Shown: piece after piece, positions 7,566 through 16,563 of the stretch
Numbering within the stretch: position 1 is the stretch's first letter
How the letters are laid out: each line of letters opens with the position of its first letter
Source: Lactobacillales bacterium
GTDB lineage: Bacteria; Bacillota; Bacilli; Lactobacillales; Streptococcaceae
Length of the DNA: 36,164 bases
Assembly: GCA_031261705.1 (NCBI GenBank)
Contig: JAISJD010000042.1
Location: forward strand, 1-36,164
Reading direction: 5' to 3'
Notes under the pieces: generated by a model
Seen by the model: only the letters and a program-made list of their open reading frames with translations
Database searches by the model: none
What the model was told of the DNA's origin: nothing
Program-made: the position numbers and the translations under genes

Positions 7566-8693
7566 ATGTTTGGTTTAGGAAAGAAAAAAGATGAGTTTGA
7601 GGATTCTTTTGGTTCATATGATGAGTATGAAAGCGATTATGATAAGGACTTCCTTGATTTTGGAAAAGGAGTCAAGGATGAAAAATTTTTAGATTTTTCA
7701 GATGAGCCGAAGTTTAATACTTTTGAGAGTGAAAGTTATGACAAAAGAACCAAAGAAATTCCTAATAATGTCGTGGATTTAGATGTAGGAAATAAAACAT
7801 TACAATATTATAAAGAAGATAATGTGAATCAAACTCGAAAGATTGAAGAACTCAACAGAAAGCTTTCTAGCATTGAACAACAGCTTAGTATGTCAGAATT
7901 GGATAAGCAAGATGCTGTGAATAAACTTAATCAAATACAGGATGAATTAAATCGTACCAATGGGAGTGGGGTTGAAATTGAAGAACTCAGAGCTTCCTTA
8001 GAGGATACGACTACCGAAGTTCACCAAGTTCGGCAAGAAAATCATAATCTAATGAATGAACTAGACAGAGTAAGAGAATCATATGATCAGCTATTACGTG
8101 TAGAGGATTCTTTGAATGACAAAGAGATTGAGCTAGAAGAAGTAACAAATGAAAAAGAACAACTATCAGCTAAATTGCTACGAACAGAAAACGAATTAGT
8201 TGAGTTGAAAGAACAATTTATTTCTATTGAAGAATTGGAAGAAACAAGAAATACTATAGCAGATACTCTTATTGAAAGTAAAAGAATGGGGAAATCAATA
8301 GAAGATAAAGCGAAAGCTGAATCAGAAAGAATTATTTCAGAGGCCAATGAACAATCTGAAAATATGAAGAAAGAATTGCATTATAAGGCAGGAAAAATTA
8401 TTGCTAAGGCTGAGGCAGATTCTGAACAAATGATTTATCGTGCAAAACAAGAAGCAGAAAAATCTGCATCAGAAGTGAAGCGTAGTTTTGAAAAAGAAGC
8501 AATGAAAGCTCAAATAGAGACTAAAAACGCTCGTGAAGAATATATCAAACTTCGGAAGGAAATTGAGTTAATGAGAGATCAATTGCTTGTTCAATATCCA
8601 GCAACTATCCGTCAATGTCGCACGGAAATGGATGGTATGTTTGAGGAACTTTTACGTGAAGCAGAAAAAACGGTATCAAACACACCACGATAA
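7566..8693 (+). CDS. Acidic coiled-coil protein, DivIVA-like C-terminal half
   Basis: The protein has 375 residues and AAAGGAAGAG before its ATG. Residues 1-55 are strongly acidic with a near-repeat FLDF (DFLDFGK and KFLDFSD). About 85-235 is heptad-rich coiled coil. About 235-330 has the A/E/K-rich AESERIISEA/AEADSEQMI pattern seen after the membrane-binding head in DivIVA and GpsB-like proteins, but there is no DivIVA head and no membrane segment. It is probably a cytoplasmic scaffold. Its place among signal peptidase, hydrolase and DivIVA-domain genes ahead of the pilus machine suggests a role in positioning. No enzyme motif was seen. Confidence 0.7.
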   Translation: MFGLGKKKDEFEDSFGSYDEYESDYDKDFLDFGKGVKDEKFLDFSDEPKFNTFESESYDKRTKEIPNNVVDLDVGNKTLQYYKEDNVNQTRKIEELNRKLSSIEQQLSMSELDKQDAVNKLNQIQDELNRTNGSGVEIEELRASLEDTTTEVHQVRQENHNLMNELDRVRESYDQLLRVEDSLNDKEIELEEVTNEKEQLSAKLLRTENELVELKEQFISIEELEETRNTIADTLIESKRMGKSIEDKAKAESERIISEANEQSENMKKELHYKAGKIIAKAEADSEQMIYRAKQEAEKSASEVKRSFEKEAMKAQIETKNAREEYIKLRKEIELMRDQLLVQYPATIRQCRTEMDGMFEELLREAEKTVSNTPR

Positions 8694-8733
8694 ATCAGTT
8701 AGTTGCTAGTTTTGTATGAGGGGGATGTGTTGA

Positions 8734-8997
8734 ATGAATGTGAAAGGATGGAAAACTCGTTGCGATTTATTTCGCTTATGTACCTTGATTGTTATGGTGA
8801 TGTGTATTAGTTTTTTCCTTTTTATTTTAATTGGTATAGGGTTGGATAATGTGAACGTACTAGATTTGTTTTTTCTAGGAAGTGGAATTGCGATTGATAT
8901 TTGTTTTTCATTAACCTCTCAACACTATGAAAGACTTTGGTATAACTCTATGGTTGATTATAAAATCTTAGAGGCATTAGAAAGTAAGAGGGGGTAA
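8734..8997 (+). CDS. Small two-helix membrane protein
   Basis: This is an 87-residue protein with a GAGGGGG site 8 nt upstream. Two membrane segments are visible (about 12-34, VMVMCISFFLFILIG, and about 42-60), flanked by a basic N-terminus and a charged tail. The gene is 4 bp before the glucosaminidase gene, so the two are co-transcribed and probably translationally linked. I do not recognise the family. It may be an anchor for the coiled-coil proteins or a regulator of the hydrolase; both are guesses. Confidence 0.65.
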   Translation: MNVKGWKTRCDLFRLCTLIVMVMCISFFLFILIGIGLDNVNVLDLFFLGSGIAIDICFSLTSQHYERLWYNSMVDYKILEALESKRG

Positions 8998-9001
8998 TTG
9001 T

Positions 9002-10423
9002 ATGAAACGGAATCAAATTTTAGGACTTATTGCAGTAGTCTCTTCAATTTCAATCTCAACGATTGCTTTGGCACATACTTCTGAAATTTTTGCTAAAGAA
9101 GAGAGGAATTTTGAGTTGGCTACTTCAAGTAGCGAAAGTGAAGTAGATAGTTTAGACGAAAGCGATGAAAAAGAAGATAAAAAGAAACCGAAAGAAAAAA
9201 ATAAAACCAAAGAAGAGGGCGTTTTAAATGCTGCTGAAGAAGTAAATGGGCAAGAAACTTCCACAAGTTCAACTATTGAAAAGACAATGGATTCTTCATC
9301 AAATATTTTAGAGGATGGAGAAAGCACCATGACTACTTCTGATGAGGTAGAAAGTGATGAAGAAACAAATGAACAAGAAACAAATGAATCAACTTCTTCT
9401 AGTGAAGAGGTAAGTAACACAAGTGAAGAAGAAAATGAGATAACGAGTTCATCAAATGAGTCAATAGATGATGAAACAACTCAATCAAGTATTTCTGAAA
9501 GCGAACAAGGAACTGAACAAACGAAAGAAAAGCCAAAAGATAATCCCAAGCAGGATGAAACTGTGGGAAAATCAAAGGAAGTCAACAAAGGAAAAGACAA
9601 TTCTAAAGAAGCTTCTCTTGGAAATAGTTCATCTGAACAGGATGAAGATGCTGGTGGGATAACAGGTGATGAGGAAATCATCGGAGACGAACCAGTTTAT
9701 AATTTCACGAGAAATATTTCGACAGAGGAATTTATAGCAATGGTTAGTCCAGATGCACAAGAACTATGTTTTAAGTCTGATTTGTATGCTTCAGTTTTAA
9801 TTGCACAAGCGATTTTAGAAACAGGCTCTGGGTCAAGTCAGCTTTCTAGACCACCTTATTATAATCTGTTCGGAATTAAAGGAGCTTATGAAGGCAAAGC
9901 CGTGAATTTTAAAACACAAGAAGATGACGGGACAGGGAATCTTTATACTATTAATAGTGGTTTTCGTGATTATCCTAGTTACAAGGAATCTGTGAAGGAT
10001 TATGTTGCATTAATGCGTGCTGGAACGGATTACAATCAAGGCTTTTACTCAGGTGTTTGGAAGAGTAATACAAAAAATTATCAAGAAGCAACAAAGTTCT
10101 TGACTGGTAGATATGCAACGGATACGAGCTATTATGCGAAGCTGAATGCGTTGATTGGAACGTATAATTTAACAAAATATGATTCAAAACCATTGTTCAC
10201 ACAAAATGAAAGCTCATTGGATACTGTATTAAGACAAAATAATGCTGAAAAAGCGATCCAAAAAGTTGAATTTAAGAAGAAATTAGAAGCAATAAGCCCA
10301 ATTTATAAACCGTCTTTTCCAATTGTTTCCGAAAAAGTAATATTAAATTATGTAGAAATAGCTGAACGTAAGGACAAGCGTCCTGTAGATATTAAAGGAT
10401 TGGATAAAGTTGTATTTATGTAG
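9002..10423 (+). CDS. Secreted GH73 glucosaminidase with Ser/Glu-rich linker
   Basis: This 473-residue peptidoglycan hydrolase has a signal peptide at 1-25 or so (cleavage near IALA). Residues about 35-230 are low-complexity Ser/Glu/Thr/Lys, likely a wall-spanning linker. The catalytic domain (about 235-395) has the probable catalytic Glu near 274 in QAILETGSGSS, plus YNLFGIKG, FRDYPSY and YATDTSYYAKLN, all typical of the LytG/FlgJ-like GH73 family. A basic tail of about 75 residues matches nothing I know. There is no LPXTG, LysM or GW repeat. In flagellar and secretion loci such enzymes open the wall for assembly; here the same is inferred for the pilus. Confidence 0.88.
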   Translation: MKRNQILGLIAVVSSISISTIALAHTSEIFAKEERNFELATSSSESEVDSLDESDEKEDKKKPKEKNKTKEEGVLNAAEEVNGQETSTSSTIEKTMDSSSNILEDGESTMTTSDEVESDEETNEQETNESTSSSEEVSNTSEEENEITSSSNESIDDETTQSSISESEQGTEQTKEKPKDNPKQDETVGKSKEVNKGKDNSKEASLGNSSSEQDEDAGGITGDEEIIGDEPVYNFTRNISTEEFIAMVSPDAQELCFKSDLYASVLIAQAILETGSGSSQLSRPPYYNLFGIKGAYEGKAVNFKTQEDDGTGNLYTINSGFRDYPSYKESVKDYVALMRAGTDYNQGFYSGVWKSNTKNYQEATKFLTGRYATDTSYYAKLNALIGTYNLTKYDSKPLFTQNESSLDTVLRQNNAEKAIQKVEFKKKLEAISPIYKPSFPIVSEKVILNYVEIAERKDKRPVDIKGLDKVVFM

Positions 10424-10452
10424 TTATTTTAATTTTTAGGGAGAATTGGTAG

Positions 10453-10992
10453 ATGAAGATTAGGCTAGATAGCAAAAAGATTGTATCAAAGAATTTTAAA
10501 ACAGTTTTAAGGGGATACGATAGTAGAGAAGTAGATGAATTCTTAGACGATATTGCAGATGACTATGACCTAATGGCTATTATATCAAAAGAGAATATAG
10601 AAAAAGAAGAAACCATTCGTGAGCTTACTTTAGAATTAGAAAAATATAGAGAAATGGAGGCAGTACTTACAGACTCCATCGTTGTTGCACAACAACAAGC
10701 GGAATATTTTAAAAAGAGTAAAGAACAAGAAATGGAGGTTTTTATTTCTCAGAAGAAACTTGAAGCAGAAAAAATATTATTGAATGCTGAAAATCAAGCG
10801 CATTTGACAACAATAGCAACTGAAAAAGAATGTTATGAGAAAACAAAGCTTGCGAATGATAAAGCACAAAAAGCTCTACTAAAAAGTAATTCTCTAAAAA
10901 AAATTGAGAGAGATACTTGTACAGAATTGGTAACTTATCTTGAGCAACAAGTAGAAGTGATTCGTCGGAATTTTGATTGTGGTGGAGTGTAG
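10453..10992 (+). CDS. DivIVA-domain protein
   Basis: This 179-residue cytoplasmic protein opens with a DivIVA head (KFKTVLRGY-type: [20 protein letters not shown], residues about 14-33) in which the GYD-EVD motif is well kept, followed by coiled coil to about 150. The tail is rich in Gln/Val and ends in CGGV. DivIVA proteins bind curved membrane at septa and poles. It is not the cell-division copy by context (no sepF/ylm genes nearby). It sits 4 bp before a prepilin gene inside the pilus operon, so a dedicated pilus-positioning paralogue is the simplest reading. Confidence 0.85.
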   Translation: MKIRLDSKKIVSKNFKTVLRGYDSREVDEFLDDIADDYDLMAIISKENIEKEETIRELTLELEKYREMEAVLTDSIVVAQQQAEYFKKSKEQEMEVFISQKKLEAEKILLNAENQAHLTTIATEKECYEKTKLANDKAQKALLKSNSLKKIERDTCTELVTYLEQQVEVIRRNFDCGGV

Positions 10993-10995
10993 AAA

Positions 10996-11733
10996 ATGAG
11001 GGACTTTATAGAAGATGAACAAGGAGTTACTTTAGTCGAGTTGTTGGGTACCGTAGCGATTATGGGGGTTGTCTTAGTTTTATTTAGTAGTGTTCTTTAT
11101 CTTATTTCTAAAGCAAATGAAAAACAAATGATGAAAGTAGAAATGCAACAAATTGCAAATCGCATGTACCTTCAAATGGAAAAAATTTCTCGAACTCCTA
11201 ATATTGTTGAAAAAGCGGGCTATTTAGGAAAATATGCTGGTGGGGATGGGGCTACTGATGTTACACCATGGAATGAAGCGTTTATTGTTAAGGTCAATAA
11301 AGAAAGTGATAAGGGTTCTGGCGGGAAAATTTTTTCCGAACTTCACTTAAATGATGAAGGATCTAATGAAATCGCTTTGACTGATATTACGGATACTTCA
11401 AATAATGCTTGTAAAAGCTATTCTTTTAAGAGAGATAAAAACATGAAAATTAAGGTGATTCAACAAAAAAATAAAAATGAAGTGACCAATACGAATTATG
11501 AAACACCTAATTATAGAGATATTTTTACTGTTCAAAATAGTGTATTTATTTTGTTTTACAAAGAGAGTATCAATTTTGGTCAAGCGGATTATTATGATAG
11601 TGCCGGAGCAATGGATATTGGAAAACTGAAACAAGAGAACCAAGATAAGATTAAATATATTAGAAAATTCGAGCTAACTTATCGGGATGAAAGTAAGTCA
11701 GAGGGAGGTGTCCCGGGGGATGGAAGATGGTAA
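10996..11733 (+). CDS. Type IV prepilin, minor (PilW/PilJ-like)
   Basis: The 245-residue protein carries a class III signal: leader of 10 residues ending EQG, cleavage before Val11, and Glu at mature position 5 (VTLVE), then a hydrophobic helix (about 11-36). PilD would cleave on the cytoplasmic side and methylate V11. The soluble part is about 200 residues, larger than the main pilin, typical of minor or initiating pilins. Its 3' end overlaps the next gene by 14 nt from that gene's likely start. Confidence 0.88.
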   Translation: MRDFIEDEQGVTLVELLGTVAIMGVVLVLFSSVLYLISKANEKQMMKVEMQQIANRMYLQMEKISRTPNIVEKAGYLGKYAGGDGATDVTPWNEAFIVKVNKESDKGSGGKIFSELHLNDEGSNEIALTDITDTSNNACKSYSFKRDKNMKIKVIQQKNKNEVTNTNYETPNYRDIFTVQNSVFILFYKESINFGQADYYDSAGAMDIGKLKQENQDKIKYIRKFELTYRDESKSEGGVPGDGRW

Positions 11734-13732
11734 GCAAAAATTTCTTCATGAAGAAGAGGGATATGCACTATTGTATGCTTTAGGAGCGGTTCTTCTTATG
11801 GCAATTATCGTTGGTGCAATTTTCATTGTAGCTAGAAATACTTATACCAATATTGATAAATTAGATCAATTGACTCGAGTAAAGGATGTAGAAGAATACG
11901 CGTTGCAAGATATGTCAACTTCCATTAAATCAAATCTGGAACAGGGACTTTCATCTTATTCAGGAGAGTTAGAATCGAGTTTAAGTGGGATTGTTAGCAA
12001 AGTTAAAACAAATGCTAATAATCTGATTAAAAATGATATTGGGAATAATAAACAGTTTTCTTATATAGTTAAAATAAACAACATAAAAATCTCTGAATTA
12101 GCTCCTAATGTTATTGAGCAAGAAGCAAATGGCGAATTTGGTTGGGGTTCTTCCTCATCAAGCAATCCTTCCTCTCCTAAAGCTAAGAATCGAAAAATTT
12201 CTTTTTCTGTTGAAGCAGTAGTCAAGGAAAAGGTAAAAGATAAAGTCGTAGAGAGAAAGTGTACTAGTAGTTACAACTATGAGCTTCAATGGGAAAAGAT
12301 GAATATGGCAGAAAAAGAAGTAGGAATGGATGTTTGGAGAAATATTTATTTTCCATATTATATTCCTAACGGTATTCGCTATCTTTCGGCAGATGAATGG
12401 ATGCGTAAGATGTGGGCGATTTATGATTTTTCTACAAATGTTGAAGTTTTTCCTTTCTCTGATTATAAGACTTCAGGAGCGGGTACCTACGAAATAGGAA
12501 ACCGGAAAGGATATCTAGTGGATTATACTGACGGAAGCTCTTTAGAATTTACTGGTTCTAATAAAATTCATTCAAAATTAAAAGCTAATGGTTCCTTCTT
12601 GTTTAGAAACGGTGTTCATGTTTCTGGTGGAGATACTTTAGAAGTAAAGAATTTACTTGCTTTACGTAATGATAAAAATAAACAGAAATCGAATTATATT
12701 CAAGATTTGAATATAATTGCGGATGTTGGAACTTACGTTGATATTAATGGACAGAATTCAAAGATGATTGTGGATGAAACACATGGAGAAAGTTTTGTGA
12801 CAAGTAATCTTTTAGTAAATAATACACAAGATGAAAATGCACACAATTCAGCGAACCATGGTTTTCAATTGGTAAAGGGAGATTTGTTTGTTGGAAAAAC
12901 TGGAGATGCAGGAGCGCTAGACTTTTCTAATTATCTTTCTGCTTCGTTGAAAAATAATCCTCAAGATAGTTATTGGAATGAATTTATTAACGGATCAATG
13001 ATAATTGCAAGTTCCAATGTTTATCTAGGGCCTGCGAGGGAAAGTGACTATTCAAACAAAGAAGAGGATGCACGAGAAATGACTATTGATGGGAATTTCA
13101 TGCTCACGAGTGCAAGCCTTTCTAGTACATCAGGGGAGGAAGGCTTTTCTTACTACAAAGATGAGGGAGAGTTTAGACTTCCTAATAAACCGTCAACTCT
13201 TACTTTGGACGGGGTAAATTCTAGCTTTAAAGTAAAAAATGGATTGAGCTATATTGATATGCCTAAAACTGAAAGAAAGCCATCGAAGTCAGAATTAAAT
13301 GGGAAAACTTACGAGAATAAAGAATTCGATAGTGGTCCAAACTTCTGGAATACCATTGAAATTAAAAATGGAGCAACTGCAGATTTAGGATTGCTTGGTG
13401 TAGAAAAATTTCATTTGATTGTCTCGGATAATTCTATATTTAGTTGTTCTATTTTACCCAAATTAGAACTGTTTGACACTGACTTTTTAAAAGATTGTTA
13501 CAAAAACAATAATTTGGAAGGGAAAATAATTTTAAAACCCTCCTCTAGTGGAGATGATGATGACTTACTGACTATGTTGGATTTGAGTGGTGTTCCAGCA
13601 AAAAAAATTAGTTCAGAAAATAATGCAGTGGATGGATATGTCAATATTGTTGAAGTGTTAGGTGGCAATAAGAAAGGTGAAACAGAGGTTATTACTAGGA
13701 AATTTGATTATTCAGATGCAGTACAATATTAG
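11720..13732 (+). CDS. Large PilX-like pilus protein with beta-solenoid ectodomain
   Basis: I choose the ATG at 11720, with GGGAGGTG 8-9 nt upstream, over one 33 nt earlier. The 670-residue protein begins with a charged leader ending EEEG and then a hydrophobic helix (YALLYALGAVLLMAIIVGA), which looks like a prepilin signal, but mature position 5 is Tyr, not Glu. PilX-N-type proteins share this. The ectodomain includes a repetitive part (about 270-530) with short beta turns such as SGGDTLEVKN and DGVNSSFKVKN, like a right-handed beta-solenoid. It is a good candidate for a tip or minor component with a binding role; function is inferred. Confidence 0.75.
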   Translation: MEDGKQKFLHEEEGYALLYALGAVLLMAIIVGAIFIVARNTYTNIDKLDQLTRVKDVEEYALQDMSTSIKSNLEQGLSSYSGELESSLSGIVSKVKTNANNLIKNDIGNNKQFSYIVKINNIKISELAPNVIEQEANGEFGWGSSSSSNPSSPKAKNRKISFSVEAVVKEKVKDKVVERKCTSSYNYELQWEKMNMAEKEVGMDVWRNIYFPYYIPNGIRYLSADEWMRKMWAIYDFSTNVEVFPFSDYKTSGAGTYEIGNRKGYLVDYTDGSSLEFTGSNKIHSKLKANGSFLFRNGVHVSGGDTLEVKNLLALRNDKNKQKSNYIQDLNIIADVGTYVDINGQNSKMIVDETHGESFVTSNLLVNNTQDENAHNSANHGFQLVKGDLFVGKTGDAGALDFSNYLSASLKNNPQDSYWNEFINGSMIIASSNVYLGPARESDYSNKEEDAREMTIDGNFMLTSASLSSTSGEEGFSYYKDEGEFRLPNKPSTLTLDGVNSSFKVKNGLSYIDMPKTERKPSKSELNGKTYENKEFDSGPNFWNTIEIKNGATADLGLLGVEKFHLIVSDNSIFSCSILPKLELFDTDFLKDCYKNNNLEGKIILKPSSSGDDDDLLTMLDLSGVPAKKISSENNAVDGYVNIVEVLGGNKKGETEVITRKFDYSDAVQY

Positions 13733-13761
13733 ATTGAAATTCAATGGCAGGAGGATCTAGG

Positions 13762-15387
13762 GTGAATAAAAAGAAAAGAAGTGAATATGGAGGAGAAAGA
13801 GAGATTCATTTGAATCAACAGAATACAGAACCACTACGTAGAAAATTACCTGTCCTTAATGACGTTGAAAAAGAAAATATCACTAAAAGAGCACAAACAC
13901 AGACCATTGATTTGTACAATGTCAAAATTGATCAAAGGGTTTTAAAATTAGTTTCTAAAAAATTCGCCAAAGATCATGTTTTAATTCCATTGGGGATAAA
14001 AAGTGGAAATTTAGTTGTTGCCATGAAAAACCCCAATGATTTTAGTGCGATAAATGAACTTCGATTAAAAACAAACTTAAGAATTGAGACAAGACGAGCA
14101 AATGCAGATGATATAGAACAACTGATTGCTCGTGAGTACCCTTCAAATTTTGAAGTAGATGATTTGTTACAAAATGTGAACGTTACTTCTTCAAGTGATG
14201 AACGAGGGAGAGCTCAAAATGAAGAAGAAGCAGGTCCTATCATTAAACTTGTCAGAGGGCTGATAATTGAGGCGGTTGATTTAAAGGCCAGTGATATTCA
14301 TTTTGATTGCCGTGAGAAAGACATGGTTGTTAGGATTCGTATAGATGGAGAATTACGAAACTTAAGTGTGCTGCCTAAAAATGTTCAAAATTCCGTTCTA
14401 TCTCGTTTAAAAATTATTTCAGATTTGGATATTACAGAAACAAGAGTTCCTCAGGATGGTCGTGCAATGATGCAAGCAGGAAATAAAATTGTAGATTTAC
14501 GTGTTTCTGTTCTTCCAACGATTCATGGAGAGAAAGTTGTTATTCGTATTTTAGATCGAGCAAATGGTATTCGTAAACTAGATGATTTCAATTTCAACGC
14601 TAAATCACTAAAAGAATTCCGTCATTTATTGAATTTACCCCATGGTATTTTTCTTGTCACTGGGCCAACTGGTTCTGGTAAATCTTCGACACTTTATGCT
14701 GCGTTGAATGAATTGAATAAAACGAACGTAAATATTATTACTGTTGAAGATCCAGTGGAATACCAACTAGAAGGTGTGAATCAAGTTCTGGTGAATAGTG
14801 AAGTTGGTCTGACTTTTGCACAAGGGCTTCGTTCTATTTTACGTCAAGACCCTAATATTGTTATGGTCGGAGAAATTCGAGATTCGGAGACTGCTGAAAT
14901 TGCGATAAGAGCTTCTATGACGGGACATTTAGTGTTAAGCACACTTCATACAAATGATTCTATTGGAACGATTAATAGACTGTTTGATATGGGGATTGAT
15001 TCGTTTCTTGTAGGCAGTTCATTATCGGGTGTGTTATCACAACGGTTAGTTCGAACAATTTGCTCAAATTGTAAGGAAAGAGTCCCTGTCTCTACAGATG
15101 AAAATATTTTCTTAAAAAGAAATGGGAAATCAGCGACAGTTTTATACAAAGGAAGAGGTTGTGCTAAATGTAACTATACCGGTTTTCAGGGAAGAATGGC
15201 CGTTCAAGAACTACTTACTATTTCTTCTGATATCAGGTTGGCAATTACCAAAGGTGCGACAAGTGATGAATTAGCAAAAATTGCTAGAAAAGAGGGCATG
15301 AATTTTCTTCTTGAGGATGGTTTAGACAAAGTTATAGAAGGTTATACAACGATTGAAGAAATTTTACGTGTAGTTGCAGAAGAATAA
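13762..15387 (+). CDS. pilB: Type IV pilus extension ATPase PilB
   Basis: The GTG at 13762 has AGGAGG 7 nt upstream; the ATG at 13744 precedes that site and is unlikely. The 541-residue hexameric ATPase drives pilin polymerisation from the cytoplasm. It has an N-terminal GspE-like domain (about 45-135), the Asp-box region with DIHFD, Walker A GPTGSGKSS near 300, Walker B MVGEIRD near 368, a His box GHLVLSTLHTN, and a tetracysteine zinc motif (CxxC near 434/437 and 466/469). These mark PilB/GspE and distinguish it from PilT. It is followed 18 bp later by pilT. Confidence 0.96.
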   Translation: MNKKKRSEYGGEREIHLNQQNTEPLRRKLPVLNDVEKENITKRAQTQTIDLYNVKIDQRVLKLVSKKFAKDHVLIPLGIKSGNLVVAMKNPNDFSAINELRLKTNLRIETRRANADDIEQLIAREYPSNFEVDDLLQNVNVTSSSDERGRAQNEEEAGPIIKLVRGLIIEAVDLKASDIHFDCREKDMVVRIRIDGELRNLSVLPKNVQNSVLSRLKIISDLDITETRVPQDGRAMMQAGNKIVDLRVSVLPTIHGEKVVIRILDRANGIRKLDDFNFNAKSLKEFRHLLNLPHGIFLVTGPTGSGKSSTLYAALNELNKTNVNIITVEDPVEYQLEGVNQVLVNSEVGLTFAQGLRSILRQDPNIVMVGEIRDSETAEIAIRASMTGHLVLSTLHTNDSIGTINRLFDMGIDSFLVGSSLSGVLSQRLVRTICSNCKERVPVSTDENIFLKRNGKSATVLYKGRGCAKCNYTGFQGRMAVQELLTISSDIRLAITKGATSDELAKIARKEGMNFLLEDGLDKVIEGYTTIEEILRVVAEE

Positions 15388-15405
15388 GTAGGATGAAAGA
15401 AAGAA

Positions 15406-16563
15406 GTGTTGAACAAAATGACAGAGTCTTATGAATCTAGCTCGAATCAAACCTCCGTAAAATCTTGTGATACAAATGAGGGTGTTTCTATTGAAAAGAA
15501 ACAAAATGAACTTCGTAGAGCAAATGGAATATTGGATGGAATATTAAATACAGCAGTTGAAGTAAACGCCTCAGATGTCCATATTATTTCAGGCTTAGAA
15601 CCAATTTTTCGATTAAATGGGCGATTAACTGGTGAAGTGATAAGAAAAGGAATTTTAGAAAATCGGTTAATTCGTCTTTTTGCCGAAGGAATTTGTACCA
15701 AAAAACAATGGGAACAATTTTTAGAGCTAGGAGAGGTGGATTTAGCCTATGATTTGCATGGGAAAGCTCGTTTTCGGGTAAATATTTTCAAGGAAATTAG
15801 TGGAGTTTCCATTGCTTTTCGTAAAATACCTGCGAAGATTCCAACACTTGAAGAATTGGCAATGCCTTCCATTTTAAGAGAAATGGTATACCGTTCACAA
15901 GGCTTGTTTTTAGTAACCGGCCCGACTGGTTCTGGGAAATCAACAACGTTAGCAGCAATGATTGACTATTTGAATGAAACGAAGAAAACTCATATTCTAA
16001 CATTAGAAGATCCGATCGAGTACGTACACCACCATAAAAATAGTATTATTGCTCAACGAGAAATAGGTCGTGATACGGAGTCTTTTGGAAATGGCTTACG
16101 TGCTGCGTTACGTCAAGATCCAGATGTCATTCTTGTAGGAGAATTACGTGATCTTGATACGATTTCTATTGCACTAACAGCAGCTGAAACTGGACATCTG
16201 GTATTAGGAACCTTGCATACATCAAGCGCAGCATCCACTATTGAACGTATTGTTGACGTATTTCCACCGGAACAACAATCACAAATTCAAACACAGCTTG
16301 CTGGAGCTATAACAGGTATTTTATCTCAGCGTTTATTACCCAATTATGAATCATCTGGGCGAGTAGCGATGACTGAAATGTTAGTAAATACAAAAGCTGT
16401 AGCAAATTTGATACGTTCTGGGAAAACGCATATGATTGCAAATGTTTTACAAATGGGTAAAGCAGATGGGATGTATACGATGGAAGATAGTATTCGTCAT
16501 GCCATTCAAAGAGGAATGGTGGATGTAGACTCAGCTGAGAATTTACTAGAAAGTGGGGATTAG
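15406..16563 (+). CDS. pilT: Type IV pilus retraction ATPase PilT
   Basis: The 385-residue ATPase lacks the tetracysteine motif and long N-terminal domain of PilB. It has Walker A GPTGSGKSTT near 171, Walker B LVGELRDLDT near 242, the His box GHLVLGTLHTSSAAST and RIVDVFPPEQQ, a PilT hallmark. It depolymerises pili during retraction, which gives twitching motility or DNA uptake. The GTG at 15406 is the longest start; TTG at 15409 or ATG at 15418 are alternatives. A PilT shows this is a retractable pilus, not merely a Com pseudopilus. Confidence 0.95.
   Translation: MLNKMTESYESSSNQTSVKSCDTNEGVSIEKKQNELRRANGILDGILNTAVEVNASDVHIISGLEPIFRLNGRLTGEVIRKGILENRLIRLFAEGICTKKQWEQFLELGEVDLAYDLHGKARFRVNIFKEISGVSIAFRKIPAKIPTLEELAMPSILREMVYRSQGLFLVTGPTGSGKSTTLAAMIDYLNETKKTHILTLEDPIEYVHHHKNSIIAQREIGRDTESFGNGLRAALRQDPDVILVGELRDLDTISIALTAAETGHLVLGTLHTSSAASTIERIVDVFPPEQQSQIQTQLAGAITGILSQRLLPNYESSGRVAMTEMLVNTKAVANLIRSGKTHMIANVLQMGKADGMYTMEDSIRHAIQRGMVDVDSAENLLESGD

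Noticed and set aside
9013-9420. Minus-strand 135-codon frame inside the glucosaminidase gene
   Set aside because: It is a shadow of the Ser/Glu-rich linker codons and gives a Ser/Val/Leu-rich low-complexity product.
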